DNA of 10,718 bases, from NCBI GenBank assembly GCA_003640335.1, contig RBKG01000185.1:1-10718 (forward strand). The letters are read 5' to 3'. Of this stretch, positions 1 through 7,889 are shown piece after piece. The notes beneath the pieces are model-generated. The model was not told where the DNA came from, searched no databases, and saw only the letters and a program-made list of their open reading frames with translations. A program made the translations under genes and the position numbers. Position 1 is the first letter of the stretch, and each line of letters begins with the position of its first letter. The DNA is from Porphyromonas sp. GTDB taxonomy: Bacteria > Bacteroidota > Bacteroidia > Bacteroidales > Porphyromonadaceae.

Positions 1-46
1 CCCTGGGGATTTAGAGCTTGATTTAGTAAGATTGGGTTTAATTCGT

Positions 47-54
47 TATCTTTG
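47..54 (+). promoter_or_regulatory. Probable -7 element of the lysS operon promoter
   Basis: TATCTTTG matches the Bacteroidota -7 consensus TAnnTTTG exactly. It would place the transcription start near base 61, leaving a leader of about 20 nt before the lysS ATG at 81. I see no TTTG -33 element at the usual 19-21 base spacing, so only half of the promoter is supported. It is the only such match upstream of the five-gene block. Confidence 0.42.
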
Positions 55-80
55 TGAAATATAAAGAATAGGCTAAATAC

Positions 81-1805
81 ATGAATATATTAGAACTTAG
101 CGAGCAAGAAATAGTGAGACGCAACAGTCTCCAAGAACTGAAGAATATAGGTATCAACCCGTATCCAGCAGAAGAATACGAAGTAACAGCATATAGCAAT
201 GAAGTCTTGGCTAGTTTCCAAGATGATGCTCCTCGCAGAGAAGTCAGTCTTGCGGGGCGTGTTATGGGGAAGCGTATTATGGGTAAGGCCAGTTTCCTAG
301 AATTGCAAGATGCAGAGGGTCGTATTCAGATATATATCAGTCGCGATGAATTATGCCCAGGTGAAGATAAAACAATTTACAACAGTCTAGTTAAGAAACT
401 TCTTGACTTTGGCGACTTTATAGGTGTAAAGGGTTATGTCTTCCGTACACAAATGGGAGAGATCAGTATTCATGCAGACCAAATAACCTTCCTAGCTAAG
501 AGTCTTCGTCCACTTCCTATCGTTAAGGAAAAAGATGGTCAAACATTTGACGCATTCACAGACCCAGAGCTGCGTTATCGTATGCGCTATGTTGATTTAG
601 CTGTTAATGCTGGTGTAAAGGATATCTTTATTAAGCGTACCAAGATATTCAATTCTATGCGTACGTTCTTCAATGAAAAGGGATATTTGGAAGTAGATAC
701 ACCTGTATTGCAACCAATTCCGGGAGGAGCTTCGGCACGTCCATTTATCACGCATCATAATGCTCTGGATATTCCTTTGTACATGCGTATTGCGAATGAG
801 CTATACCTCAAGCGTCTTATTGTAGGAGGTTTTGATGGTGTATATGAGTTTAGTCGTAATTTCCGCAATGAAGGAATGGACCGTACTCATAATCCAGAGT
901 TTACCGCAATGGAAATCTATGTAGCTTATAAGGACTACAACTGGATGATGAACTTTACAGAGCAGATGCTTGAATACATTTGTATGCAGGTTCTTGGTAC
1001 AACTAAAGTTAATGTAGGCGGTAAGGAAATTGATTTCAAGGCTCCTTATAAGCGTATCAGCATGTTCGACTCTATCAAGGAGCATACGGGCATTGATATT
1101 AGCGGTATGGGTGAAGACGAACTGCGAGCAACGTGTCAGCAACTAGGCATTGAGGTTGATGAGACTATGGGTGTAGGTAAGCTTATTGATGAAATCTTTG
1201 GCGAGAAGTGTGAAGGAAATTATATTCAGCCTACATTTATAACAGACTATCCAAAGGAGATGTCTCCTCTAACGAAGGAACATCGTGAAAACCCAAGACT
1301 TACAGAGCGTTTTGAGCTTATGGTTAATGGTAAGGAACTTGCCAATGCTTACAGTGAGCTCAATGACCCAATAGATCAGCGTGAACGTTTTGAGGAACAG
1401 CTGAGACTTAGCGAGAAGGGAGATGATGAAGCAATGTTTATTGATAATGACTTCCTTCGTGCTCTTGAATATGGTATGCCTCCAACAAGTGGTATGGGTA
1501 TAGGTATGGACCGTTTGGTTATGCTATTAACAGGTCAGGAAAGTATTCAAGAGGTTCTTCTATTCCCTCAGATGCGTCCAGAAAAGGTTGCTCCACGAGA
1601 TAAGGCTGAAGCTTTTGCTGCTTTGGGTGTTGCTGCTGAATGGGTACCACTTCTGCATAAAGCTGGTTATCTAACTGTTGAGGCTCTGAAGGCAGAAGAG
1701 AAACCCGGTAAAATTCATCAGGCAATCCAAGATATTAAGAAAAAATATAAGTTAAGCGACCTTCCGCAGCTCAGCTTAGAGGAAGTTCAGTCTTGGCTAG
1801 CATAA
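81..1805 (+). CDS. lysS: Lysine--tRNA ligase (class II LysRS) with C-terminal extension
   Basis: This cytoplasmic enzyme charges tRNA-Lys with lysine, using ATP. The 574-residue product has an N-terminal OB-fold anticodon-binding domain (about 55-140) and a class II catalytic core. Motif 1 lies around 197-216. Motif 2 is at 256-277 and includes [18 protein letters not shown]. Motif 3 is at 470-484, with the GMGIGMDRL core and its arginine R478. Typical bacterial LysRS ends soon after motif 3 at about 500 residues. Here about 70 more follow (503-574), with an alanine-rich helical segment and a lysine-rich stretch, as I recall for other Bacteroidota LysRS. The start is the first ATG after a promoter-like element and gives a normal N-terminus. 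It is the first gene of the + strand block, and gpsA starts 13 bases after its stop. Identification is secure; the role of the extension is unknown. Confidence 0.98.
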   Translation: MNILELSEQEIVRRNSLQELKNIGINPYPAEEYEVTAYSNEVLASFQDDAPRREVSLAGRVMGKRIMGKASFLELQDAEGRIQIYISRDELCPGEDKTIYNSLVKKLLDFGDFIGVKGYVFRTQMGEISIHADQITFLAKSLRPLPIVKEKDGQTFDAFTDPELRYRMRYVDLAVNAGVKDIFIKRTKIFNSMRTFFNEKGYLEVDTPVLQPIPGGASARPFITHHNALDIPLYMRIANELYLKRLIVGGFDGVYEFSRNFRNEGMDRTHNPEFTAMEIYVAYKDYNWMMNFTEQMLEYICMQVLGTTKVNVGGKEIDFKAPYKRISMFDSIKEHTGIDISGMGEDELRATCQQLGIEVDETMGVGKLIDEIFGEKCEGNYIQPTFITDYPKEMSPLTKEHRENPRLTERFELMVNGKELANAYSELNDPIDQRERFEEQLRLSEKGDDEAMFIDNDFLRALEYGMPPTSGMGIGMDRLVMLLTGQESIQEVLLFPQMRPEKVAPRDKAEAFAALGVAAEWVPLLHKAGYLTVEALKAEEKPGKIHQAIQDIKKKYKLSDLPQLSLEEVQSWLA

Positions 1806-1818
1806 GGCTAAAGAAGAG

Positions 1819-2823
1819 ATGAACATTCCAGGTAAGATAGGTATCGTTGGTGGAGGTACATGGGCTACTGCTCTAGCTAAAATCGTCTTGGAGACCCAAG
1901 AGCGGATTAGCTGGTGTCTGCGCACTTCTACTCATGTGAAAGAGTTTAAGCGACTTGGTCATAACCCTACCTATTTGTCTGATGTCCCCTTCAATGTCGG
2001 TCGTATAGATTTCTTTGAGGAGAGCGATGTTAATGACTTCTTACGCTCTTGTGATACTGTCATACTAGCAGTACCATCTCCATACGTCAAAACCTACCTT
2101 AAGCGCATGCGCAACTCAGTCTTGCGCTCAAAGGTCGTTATCAATGCGATTAAGGGAATGGTGCCAGATGATAATCTGTTGATTAGCGAATATCTACAAC
2201 AGGAGAAGGAGCTACCTCAAAGTCAAATAGGCGTAATCTCTGGACCTTGTCATGCCGAGGAAATCGCAAAAGAGCGCAGGTCTTATTTGACTATCGGCTG
2301 TTTTGATTTATCCAAGGCTGAGCTATTGAGTCGTGTTTTTACCAATCCGTATGTACATTGCGCGACGAGTAAGGATGTTATAGGTATAGAATATGCCTCT
2401 GTTCTTAAAAATATTTATGCCATTGCTTCTGGTATTTGTAATGGTATGAGTAAGGGAGATAATTTCCAGAGTGTGCTGATTAGTAATGCCATAGCAGAGA
2501 TGAGTAGCTTCGTTAATGTCGTACACCTACTCAAGCGAAATGTGACAGAGAGCGTTTATCTTGGAGATTTGCTTGTAACGGCATATAGTAACCATAGCCG
2601 TAATCGTACCTTTGGTACAATGATTGGTAAGGGATATAACGTGCGTTCAGCTCAACTAGAAATGAATATGGTGGCCGAGGGATATTATGGTTGTAAGTGT
2701 ATCTATAATGTCAATAAGAAATATGGTGTTCATATGCCTATCGCAAGTACGGTATATGAGATATTGTATGGCGCTTGTCCAGCATCAGAAGGTATAGAAC
2801 GATTAAGTAAACAATTCAAATAA
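1819..2823 (+). CDS. gpsA: Glycerol-3-phosphate dehydrogenase [NAD(P)+]
   Basis: GpsA reduces dihydroxyacetone phosphate to sn-glycerol-3-phosphate, the backbone precursor of phospholipids, in the cytoplasm. The 334-residue length is normal. The N-terminal Rossmann fold opens with GIVGGGTWATALA (8-20), the dinucleotide-binding glycine motif. Other family landmarks are INAIKGM (108-114), GPCHAEEIA (142-150), the catalytic-lysine segment SVLKNIYAIASG (194-205, K197) and the C-terminal GDLLVTAYSNHSRNRTFG (249-266), which carries the substrate-phosphate SRN motif. The usual GLGDL..TC reads YLGDLLVTA here, a small departure I take as lineage variation. The ATG 13 bases after lysS begins directly before the Rossmann strand, so the start is well placed. 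Its position in the lysS operon suggests constitutive expression. Identification rests on motifs alone but is firm. Confidence 0.96.
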   Translation: MNIPGKIGIVGGGTWATALAKIVLETQERISWCLRTSTHVKEFKRLGHNPTYLSDVPFNVGRIDFFEESDVNDFLRSCDTVILAVPSPYVKTYLKRMRNSVLRSKVVINAIKGMVPDDNLLISEYLQQEKELPQSQIGVISGPCHAEEIAKERRSYLTIGCFDLSKAELLSRVFTNPYVHCATSKDVIGIEYASVLKNIYAIASGICNGMSKGDNFQSVLISNAIAEMSSFVNVVHLLKRNVTESVYLGDLLVTAYSNHSRNRTFGTMIGKGYNVRSAQLEMNMVAEGYYGCKCIYNVNKKYGVHMPIASTVYEILYGACPASEGIERLSKQFK

Positions 2824-2843
2824 AAACATAATATCATATTCAA

Positions 2844-4187
2844 ATGGAAATGATTAAGCTAGATCTATCCGGAGTTAAGAACTTCGTAGATGCTAATATA
2901 ATGTCTGAGCTTGCAGAAAAAAGTAAGCTTTATAATCAACAATTGCACGATGGTACCGCTGCTGGTAATGATTTCCTTGGTTGGGTAACCCTACCAAACG
3001 AAATTGGAGAAAGCGAGTTTGCTCGTATTGAAGAAGTTGCAGCAAAGCTTAGAAGTAAGTGTGATTATGTCGTTAGCGTTGGTATTGGAGGTAGTTACCT
3101 TGGCGTTCGCGCTGTTCAAGAAGCACTAACTAATAGCTTTGAATGGCTTAAAGCTAAACATGATAATCCAATTCTTATTTATGCTGGTCATAATATCGGT
3201 GAAGATTATTTGGTTGAATTAACTGAATTCCTAAAGGATAAGAGTTTCGGTATTATCAATATTTCTAAGAGTGGTACTACTACTGAGCCAGCTATTGCTT
3301 TCCGTATTCTAAAGTCTTTACTTGAAGAGCAAGTAGGTAAGGCTGAAGCTAAAGAACGCATCGTAGCTATTACTGATAAAGCTAAGGGTGCTCTTAGAAC
3401 ACTTGCTGATAAGGAAGGATATGAAACATTCGTAATTCCTGATAATATCGGTGGTCGTTTTTCTGTGCTAACACCTGTTGGTTTGCTTCCTCTTGCTGTA
3501 GCTGGTATCAATGTCCGTGACCTTGTACGTGGTGCTAAGGATATGGCTCAGCATGTTTCAGCAGATGTAGCTTACGAAGATAACATCTCAGCTCAATACG
3601 CAGTGGCTCGTAATGCCCTCTATCAAGCAGGTAAGAAGATAGAAATCGTTGCTAATTATCACCCTAAGATGCACTATATCGCTGAGTGGTGGAAGCAACT
3701 TTACGGAGAAAGTGAAGGTAAAGAGCATAAGGGCATCTTTAATGCCGCAGTAGATTTATCTGCAGACCTACACTCTATGGGACAGTGGATACAAGAAGGT
3801 GAACGCTCAATCTTCGAAACTGTGATTTCTGTTCTTTCTTCTGACAATGAATTGCGTATCCCTAATGATGCAGAAAATCTAGATGGTCTTAACTACCTAG
3901 CAGGTAAGCGTGTAGATGAGGTTAATAAGATGGCCGAACTCGGAACACGTATGGCTCATATGGATGGCGAAGTTCCTAATATCCGTGTGATGATGCCTAA
4001 GCTGAATGAATATTACATTGGTCAGCTATTCTACTTCTTTGAGAAGGCTGTCGGTATGAGTGGTTACATGATTGAGGTGAACCCATTCAACCAACCAGGA
4101 GTAGAGGCTTATAAGGGTAACATGTTTGCCCTTCTCGAAAAACCAGGTTATGAGGAGCAGACAAAGGCGATTAAGTCTCGTCTTTAA
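2844..4187 (+). CDS. pgi: Glucose-6-phosphate isomerase
   Basis: Pgi interconverts glucose-6-phosphate and fructose-6-phosphate in glycolysis and gluconeogenesis. Here it also feeds the fructose-6-phosphate from which UDP-GlcNAc, the substrate of the nearby MurA, is made. The 447-residue product belongs to the shorter bacterial class (about 445-450, against 549 in E. coli). Visible motifs are [11 protein letters not shown] (77-87), the phosphate-binding [10 protein letters not shown] (141-150), signature 1 [14 protein letters not shown] (200-213), the catalytic glutamate in YGESEGK (E289), DLHSMGQ (308-314, H310), and signature 2 at 408-424, with [10 protein letters not shown] ending in K424. 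A second in-frame ATG two codons downstream (2850) is an alternative start. The gap from gpsA is 20 bases with no promoter-like element, consistent with co-transcription. Confidence 0.97.
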   Translation: MEMIKLDLSGVKNFVDANIMSELAEKSKLYNQQLHDGTAAGNDFLGWVTLPNEIGESEFARIEEVAAKLRSKCDYVVSVGIGGSYLGVRAVQEALTNSFEWLKAKHDNPILIYAGHNIGEDYLVELTEFLKDKSFGIINISKSGTTTEPAIAFRILKSLLEEQVGKAEAKERIVAITDKAKGALRTLADKEGYETFVIPDNIGGRFSVLTPVGLLPLAVAGINVRDLVRGAKDMAQHVSADVAYEDNISAQYAVARNALYQAGKKIEIVANYHPKMHYIAEWWKQLYGESEGKEHKGIFNAAVDLSADLHSMGQWIQEGERSIFETVISVLSSDNELRIPNDAENLDGLNYLAGKRVDEVNKMAELGTRMAHMDGEVPNIRVMMPKLNEYYIGQLFYFFEKAVGMSGYMIEVNPFNQPGVEAYKGNMFALLEKPGYEEQTKAIKSRL

Positions 4188-4204
4188 TCTGATACATATT
4201 CTGA

Positions 4205-4837
4205 ATGGATTATAACAATAAATTAGAACCTATCCGAATGCCTGAGTATGGTCGCCATGTACAACGTATGGTGGACTTTGCTCTAGGTATAGAAGATAGA
4301 ACAAGACGTAATCAGGTAGCCCATAGCATTGTTCAGACAATGCGTGGGCTTGCCCCATCTATGGCAGATGGTGTCAGTGACCACGTTTATTGGGATCATT
4401 TGGCGATGATTTCAAATTTCACTCTTGATGTAGACTATCCTGAGGGAACGATTACCAAAGAGAGATTTAATATTAAGGTTGAGCGTCCTCAGTACACCCA
4501 AAATAGGATTGCATATCGTTACTATGGTCGTATCATCGAAGATATGATAAAGAGAGCGTGCGAGATGCCTATGGGTGCAGAGCGTGCAGCATTAGAATAC
4601 TTCATTGCTGTGCAAATGAAGCGTGGCTACATGACTTGGAATAGTGAGGTAGTAGATGACTTAAAGATATTTAAAGACCTCTATGAACTAAGTCAAGGCG
4701 AGATTATGCTGACGCCAGAGAATTGCAAGATTGTACTCAATCCAAACAGCATTGATAAGGGTGGAAAGCAGAAGGTTGTGAAGAAATCTGCACCTAAGTT
4801 TCAGGCTCGCCCAGTCGTAAAGAACAAGCGCAAGTAA
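4205..4837 (+). CDS. DUF4290 family protein, function unknown
   Basis: I recognise this as a DUF4290 protein, a family with no known function that I know only from Bacteroidota. The N-terminus DYNNKLEPIRMPEYGRHVQ (2-20), followed by an IEDRTRRNQVAHSIVQTM segment (29-46), is the hallmark. The conserved part covers roughly 1-175. The last 25 or so residues (186-210) form a low-complexity basic tail rich in Lys with Val, Pro and Arg, which could bind nucleic acid or ribosomes; that is inference. There is no signal peptide or membrane segment, so it should be cytoplasmic. It sits 17 bases after pgi and 24 bases before murA, inside the operon, and I recall the same pgi-DUF4290-murA order in related genomes. 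Family assignment is strong; the role is open. Confidence 0.9.
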   Translation: MDYNNKLEPIRMPEYGRHVQRMVDFALGIEDRTRRNQVAHSIVQTMRGLAPSMADGVSDHVYWDHLAMISNFTLDVDYPEGTITKERFNIKVERPQYTQNRIAYRYYGRIIEDMIKRACEMPMGAERAALEYFIAVQMKRGYMTWNSEVVDDLKIFKDLYELSQGEIMLTPENCKIVLNPNSIDKGGKQKVVKKSAPKFQARPVVKNKRK

Positions 4838-4861
4838 CATAACACAAGGATATACAAACAT

Positions 4862-6175
4862 ATGGCATCTTACGTTATCGAAGGTGGATATAGTCTTTCG
4901 GGTGAAATTACACCTCAAGGAGCAAAGAATGAAGCCCTTCAAATTATTTCAGCTGTCCTCCTAACTCCAGAGGTCGTAACAATACATAATATACCTAATA
5001 TACTTGATGTAAATAATCTGATTGATTTATTGCGTCAGTTGGGGGTAAAGGTAGAGAAATTGCCTGAAGAGGGGAGTTATACCTTCCAAGCAGATGAAGT
5101 TAACTTGGAATATCTCCATAGCGAACAGTTCTTGCAGCGTAGCCGTGCTTTAAGAGGTTCTATCATGACGGTCGGAGCCTTGCTTGGTCGTTTTGGCTTC
5201 GGGGTATTCCCTAAACCCGGTGGTGATAAGATTGGTCGTCGTAGACTAGACACACACCTTGTTGGCTTCATGGATTTAGGTGCTAGTTGTGAGTATAGCT
5301 CAGAAAAACAAGCATACATTCTTTCTACACCAAATGGCTTGAAAGGTAAGTATATGCTTTTGGATGAGGCTTCTGTGACTGGTACTGCTAATATTCTCAT
5401 GGCAGCTGTACTTGCAGAAGGAGAAACCATTATTTATAATGCGGCCTGTGAACCATATCTTCAGCAATTAAGCAAGATGCTAGTTCGCATGGGTGCTAAA
5501 ATAGATGGTATTGGTTCTAATCGCTTAATCATACAAGGCGTTAAGCAACTTGGAGGTACAGAACACAGAATGCTACCTGATATGATTGAAATCGGTAGCT
5601 TCATCGGTATGGCAGCAATGACTGGTAGCGAACTTACAATCAAGAATTGTAGTGTTCCTGACCTAGGGATTATCCCATCTGCATTCCGTCGCCTAGGTAT
5701 TACTATTGAAGTGAAGGGTGATGATTTGTATATTCCACGTCATGAGAGTTATGAGATAGATACCTTTATGGATGGTTCTATCCTAACGATTGCAGATGCT
5801 CCTTGGCCGGGATTAACCCCAGACTTGCTGAGTGTATTCTTAGTCGTTGCTACACAAGCTAAGGGTTGCGTTCTTATTCATCAGAAGATGTTTGAGAGCC
5901 GACTATTCTTCGTGGATAAGTTGATTGACATGGGGGCGCAGATTATGCTTTGTGACCCACATCGTGCGACGGTTATTGGTCTTGGAAAGCGTAATCGCTT
6001 GCGTGCTTCAAAGATGTCTTCCCCTGATATTCGTGCGGGTATAGCTTTGCTTATAGCGGCGATGAGTGCAGACGGAACAAGTGTTATTGACAATATCGAA
6101 CAAATCGATAGAGGCTATCAGAATATTGCAGATAGACTTAATGCCCTAGGTGCACGCATCACGCGTTTATCTTAA
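4862..6175 (+). CDS. murA: UDP-N-acetylglucosamine 1-carboxyvinyltransferase (MurA), Asp-type active site
   Basis: MurA transfers enolpyruvate from phosphoenolpyruvate to UDP-GlcNAc, the first committed step of peptidoglycan synthesis, in the cytoplasm. The 437-residue product (E. coli 419) shows the EPSP-synthase-like double fold. Substrate-binding K22-N23 lie in GAKNEAL. The mobile active-site loop is FPKPGGDKIGRRRLDTHL (116-132). The general base matches D321 in PGLTPDLLSV, and R391 lies in DIRAGIALLIA. In E. coli the loop reads PGGC, and Cys115 is the residue alkylated by fosfomycin; here the equivalent is D122. Asp at this position keeps activity and gives fosfomycin resistance in other bacteria such as Mycobacterium and Chlamydia. 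The start leaves four residues before the first strand (YVIEGG), as expected. The gene follows DUF4290 by 24 bases and is last before a strong terminator. Confidence 0.97.
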   Translation: MASYVIEGGYSLSGEITPQGAKNEALQIISAVLLTPEVVTIHNIPNILDVNNLIDLLRQLGVKVEKLPEEGSYTFQADEVNLEYLHSEQFLQRSRALRGSIMTVGALLGRFGFGVFPKPGGDKIGRRRLDTHLVGFMDLGASCEYSSEKQAYILSTPNGLKGKYMLLDEASVTGTANILMAAVLAEGETIIYNAACEPYLQQLSKMLVRMGAKIDGIGSNRLIIQGVKQLGGTEHRMLPDMIEIGSFIGMAAMTGSELTIKNCSVPDLGIIPSAFRRLGITIEVKGDDLYIPRHESYEIDTFMDGSILTIADAPWPGLTPDLLSVFLVVATQAKGCVLIHQKMFESRLFFVDKLIDMGAQIMLCDPHRATVIGLGKRNRLRASKMSSPDIRAGIALLIAAMSADGTSVIDNIEQIDRGYQNIADRLNALGARITRLS

Positions 6176-6190
6176 ATCAAGTTGTATCAC

Positions 6191-6230
6191 ATACCAGCTA
6201 CTAGCAGTAGTAGCTGGTATTCTTATTTTT
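6191..6230 (+). terminator. Intrinsic terminator after murA
   Basis: A perfect 13-bp stem, ATACCAGCTACTA (6191-6203) with TAGTAGCTGGTAT (6208-6220), closes a GCAG tetraloop and is followed by TCTTATTTTT. It lies 15 bases after the murA stop and should end the lysS-murA transcript. Its tail ends only 8 bases before the rimM ATG, so rimM is either reached by readthrough or transcribed from a start point almost at its own ATG. Confidence 0.85.
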
Positions 6231-6238
6231 AGACTTAT

Positions 6239-6778
6239 ATGCTAGAGAAGGAGGATTTTGAGAATATCGGTTATGTGCAGCGTACACACGGTATTCAAGG
6301 AGAATTAGCTTGTAAAACGACTGTTGACCTTTCATTTATATCAGAGGATGAGGATAGGTATTTTCTTATGTTAGAGGAACAAGGACTATTGATACCTTAT
6401 GCGGTAGAAGGCTTTCGTACAAAGACAGATGAGATAGACCTTATACGTTTCAGTGGAATAGAAACGAAAGAGCAAGCTGAAACTCTCGTTGGTTCTTCAT
6501 TATGGTTGAGTCGTGATTATTTAGATGATCAAGAATTATCAGAGGACCCATACGATTTTGCCCGCTATCTCGGCTTTAATCTGATAGATGCTAATAGGGG
6601 CGTTGTTGTAGGTACGATTTCACATATAGATGAAACAACGATGAATACGCTCCTATATGTAGATACCGCCAATGGTGATGAATTGATTTTGCCTATTGCG
6701 GAGGAACTTTTTACTGCATATAATGATGATGAACGCACACTTACCCTTGACATACCTGAGGGTTTATTAGATAACTAA
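6239..6778 (+). CDS. rimM: Ribosome maturation factor RimM
   Basis: RimM binds ribosomal protein S19 and helps mature the 3' domain of 16S rRNA in the 30S subunit. The 179-residue product has the N-terminal RimM barrel (about 8-92), opening with the characteristic IGYVQRTHGIQGELACK (10-26), and a C-terminal PRC-barrel (about 103-177) containing the YLGFNLID and LPIAEELF segments. The YD pair at 105-106 matches the conserved start of the PRC domain. The ATG at 6239 is preferred because IGYV normally begins within about ten residues of the N-terminus. There is no Shine-Dalgarno sequence; the AAGGAGG at 6247-6253 is inside the gene. A terminator sits immediately upstream, which separates it from murA. 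It begins a second block with the ATPase and acyltransferase genes. Confidence 0.95.
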   Translation: MLEKEDFENIGYVQRTHGIQGELACKTTVDLSFISEDEDRYFLMLEEQGLLIPYAVEGFRTKTDEIDLIRFSGIETKEQAETLVGSSLWLSRDYLDDQELSEDPYDFARYLGFNLIDANRGVVVGTISHIDETTMNTLLYVDTANGDELILPIAEELFTAYNDDERTLTLDIPEGLLDN

Positions 6779-6801
6779 ACTTGTAAGAATAATATAGTTC
6801 A

Positions 6802-7881
6802 ATGAATAAAAATATTTACCGTATAGCCCTTACGGGTGGACCTTGTGCAGGTAAGACTACTGCACTCGCACAGATTATTAGTCGTTTTAGTGATTTAGGT
6901 TATTTAGTATACGCTTTACCAGAAACACCTACAATCTTTGCTAATGTTTCCATTAACTTCTTGACTCCAGACAAGCAGTATTTTTATAATATAGAAAAGG
7001 CTGTACTGAAGTATCAAATAATGATGGAGGATACTTTCCTAGAGCTTGCTCGTAACGCTCCTAAGCCTGTTCTGATAATAGCAGATAGAGGAACTATGGA
7101 TATATCTGCTTATATGGAGCCTACAGTATGGCAAGCTCTTCTTGATGAACTAGGTCTATCAGATGTAAAGCTGAGAGATGCTCGCTATGATGCCGTAATT
7201 CATATGGTTAGTGCTGCTATTGGAGCAGAAGAGTTTTATACAACTGAGAATAATAATGCTCGTACAGAGGGGATTGAACTTGCTCGTGAGATAGATAATA
7301 AGATTTTGAAGGCTTGGACGGGACACCCTCAATTGCATATCGTTGAGAATAACGTAGACTTTGATATTAAGGTACGTAGTGTTGTTCAGAGTATTCAGCG
7401 ACTTATCGGAGATGAATCTGTGATGGCAGAGGAGCGTCGTAAACTAATTGTGCGTGTTGTAGGCGAAATTCCTTATGGGGTAGAGACTGAGATTTATCAG
7501 ACCTATATCAATGATGAAGATGGAACATCTATCCGATTACGTCGAAGAGGAACTCGTGGAAATTATGTGTATTTCCTCAGTCAGAAGTACGTGATTACAG
7601 ACGAAGGAAAGTCGATTATCAAGGAGCGTCAGATTTCTCCTGATGAATACTTGTCTATGCTTAATCGTACGACAGCTGAGCAAACCACGTCACAACATCA
7701 TATTATAAGAAAGAGTTTTACTTGGGCAGAGCAGTACTTTGAGCTAGATGAATTCCTTGAACCTAATCGTACGGAGCGTATTCTTGAAGTGCGTATTAAG
7801 GCTGGTGGAGAGGTCAAGATGCCTCCTTTTATAGAAGTTATAGAGGACGTAACAGATAATCCTGAGTATCGAGCTCTTTAG
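6802..7881 (+). CDS. P-loop ATPase (NadR/TTD14-like, AAA_28) fused to a CYTH-like domain
   Basis: The product is 359 residues with two domains. The first (about 5-205) is a P-loop domain with Walker A GGPCAGKTT (12-20) and a Walker B-like strand VLIIADRG (90-97, D95), resembling the NadR/TTD14 type of AAA_28 ATPase. The second (about 210-357) looks like a CYTH or triphosphate-tunnel domain: IYQTYI (231-236), IRLRRRG (244-250), K262, KERQIS (274-279), RK at 303-304, ELDEF (314-318), LEVRIK (328-333) and a C-terminal segment with EDVTDNPEYR. The opening ExExK signature is degenerate, with Arg in place of the second Glu (E210-x-R212-x-K214). The same pairing is known from eukaryotic TTD14, reported to bind GTP and phosphatidic acid. 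The substrate here is unknown: a nucleotide, polyphosphate or phospholipid headgroup are possible. No signal peptide or membrane segment is seen. It starts 23 bases after rimM and ends 8 bases before the acyltransferase gene. Confidence 0.82.
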   Translation: MNKNIYRIALTGGPCAGKTTALAQIISRFSDLGYLVYALPETPTIFANVSINFLTPDKQYFYNIEKAVLKYQIMMEDTFLELARNAPKPVLIIADRGTMDISAYMEPTVWQALLDELGLSDVKLRDARYDAVIHMVSAAIGAEEFYTTENNNARTEGIELAREIDNKILKAWTGHPQLHIVENNVDFDIKVRSVVQSIQRLIGDESVMAEERRKLIVRVVGEIPYGVETEIYQTYINDEDGTSIRLRRRGTRGNYVYFLSQKYVITDEGKSIIKERQISPDEYLSMLNRTTAEQTTSQHHIIRKSFTWAEQYFELDEFLEPNRTERILEVRIKAGGEVKMPPFIEVIEDVTDNPEYRAL

Positions 7882-7889
7882 GGCATGTT

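Noticed and set aside
2..64. A + strand frame open from the left edge for 20 codons to a TAA, possibly the end of an upstream gene.
   Set aside because: Twenty codons without a recognisable motif are expected by chance, and the frame overlaps the promoter-like TATCTTTG. It cannot be decided without sequence to the left.
801..1142. A 113-codon open frame on the - strand inside lysS.
   Set aside because: It lies wholly antisense to conserved LysRS codons including motif 2, and its protein has no recognisable domain. It is a shadow of codon use.
5077..5430. A 117-codon open frame on the - strand inside murA.
   Set aside because: It is antisense to the MurA active-site loop and has no upstream signals or family resemblance.
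6247..6253. AAGGAGG, a perfect Shine-Dalgarno-like sequence near the start of rimM.
   Set aside because: It lies inside the gene after the ATG, and a downstream start (GTG at 6275, about 22 bases away) would remove the conserved N-terminus. Bacteroidota generally do not rely on such sites.
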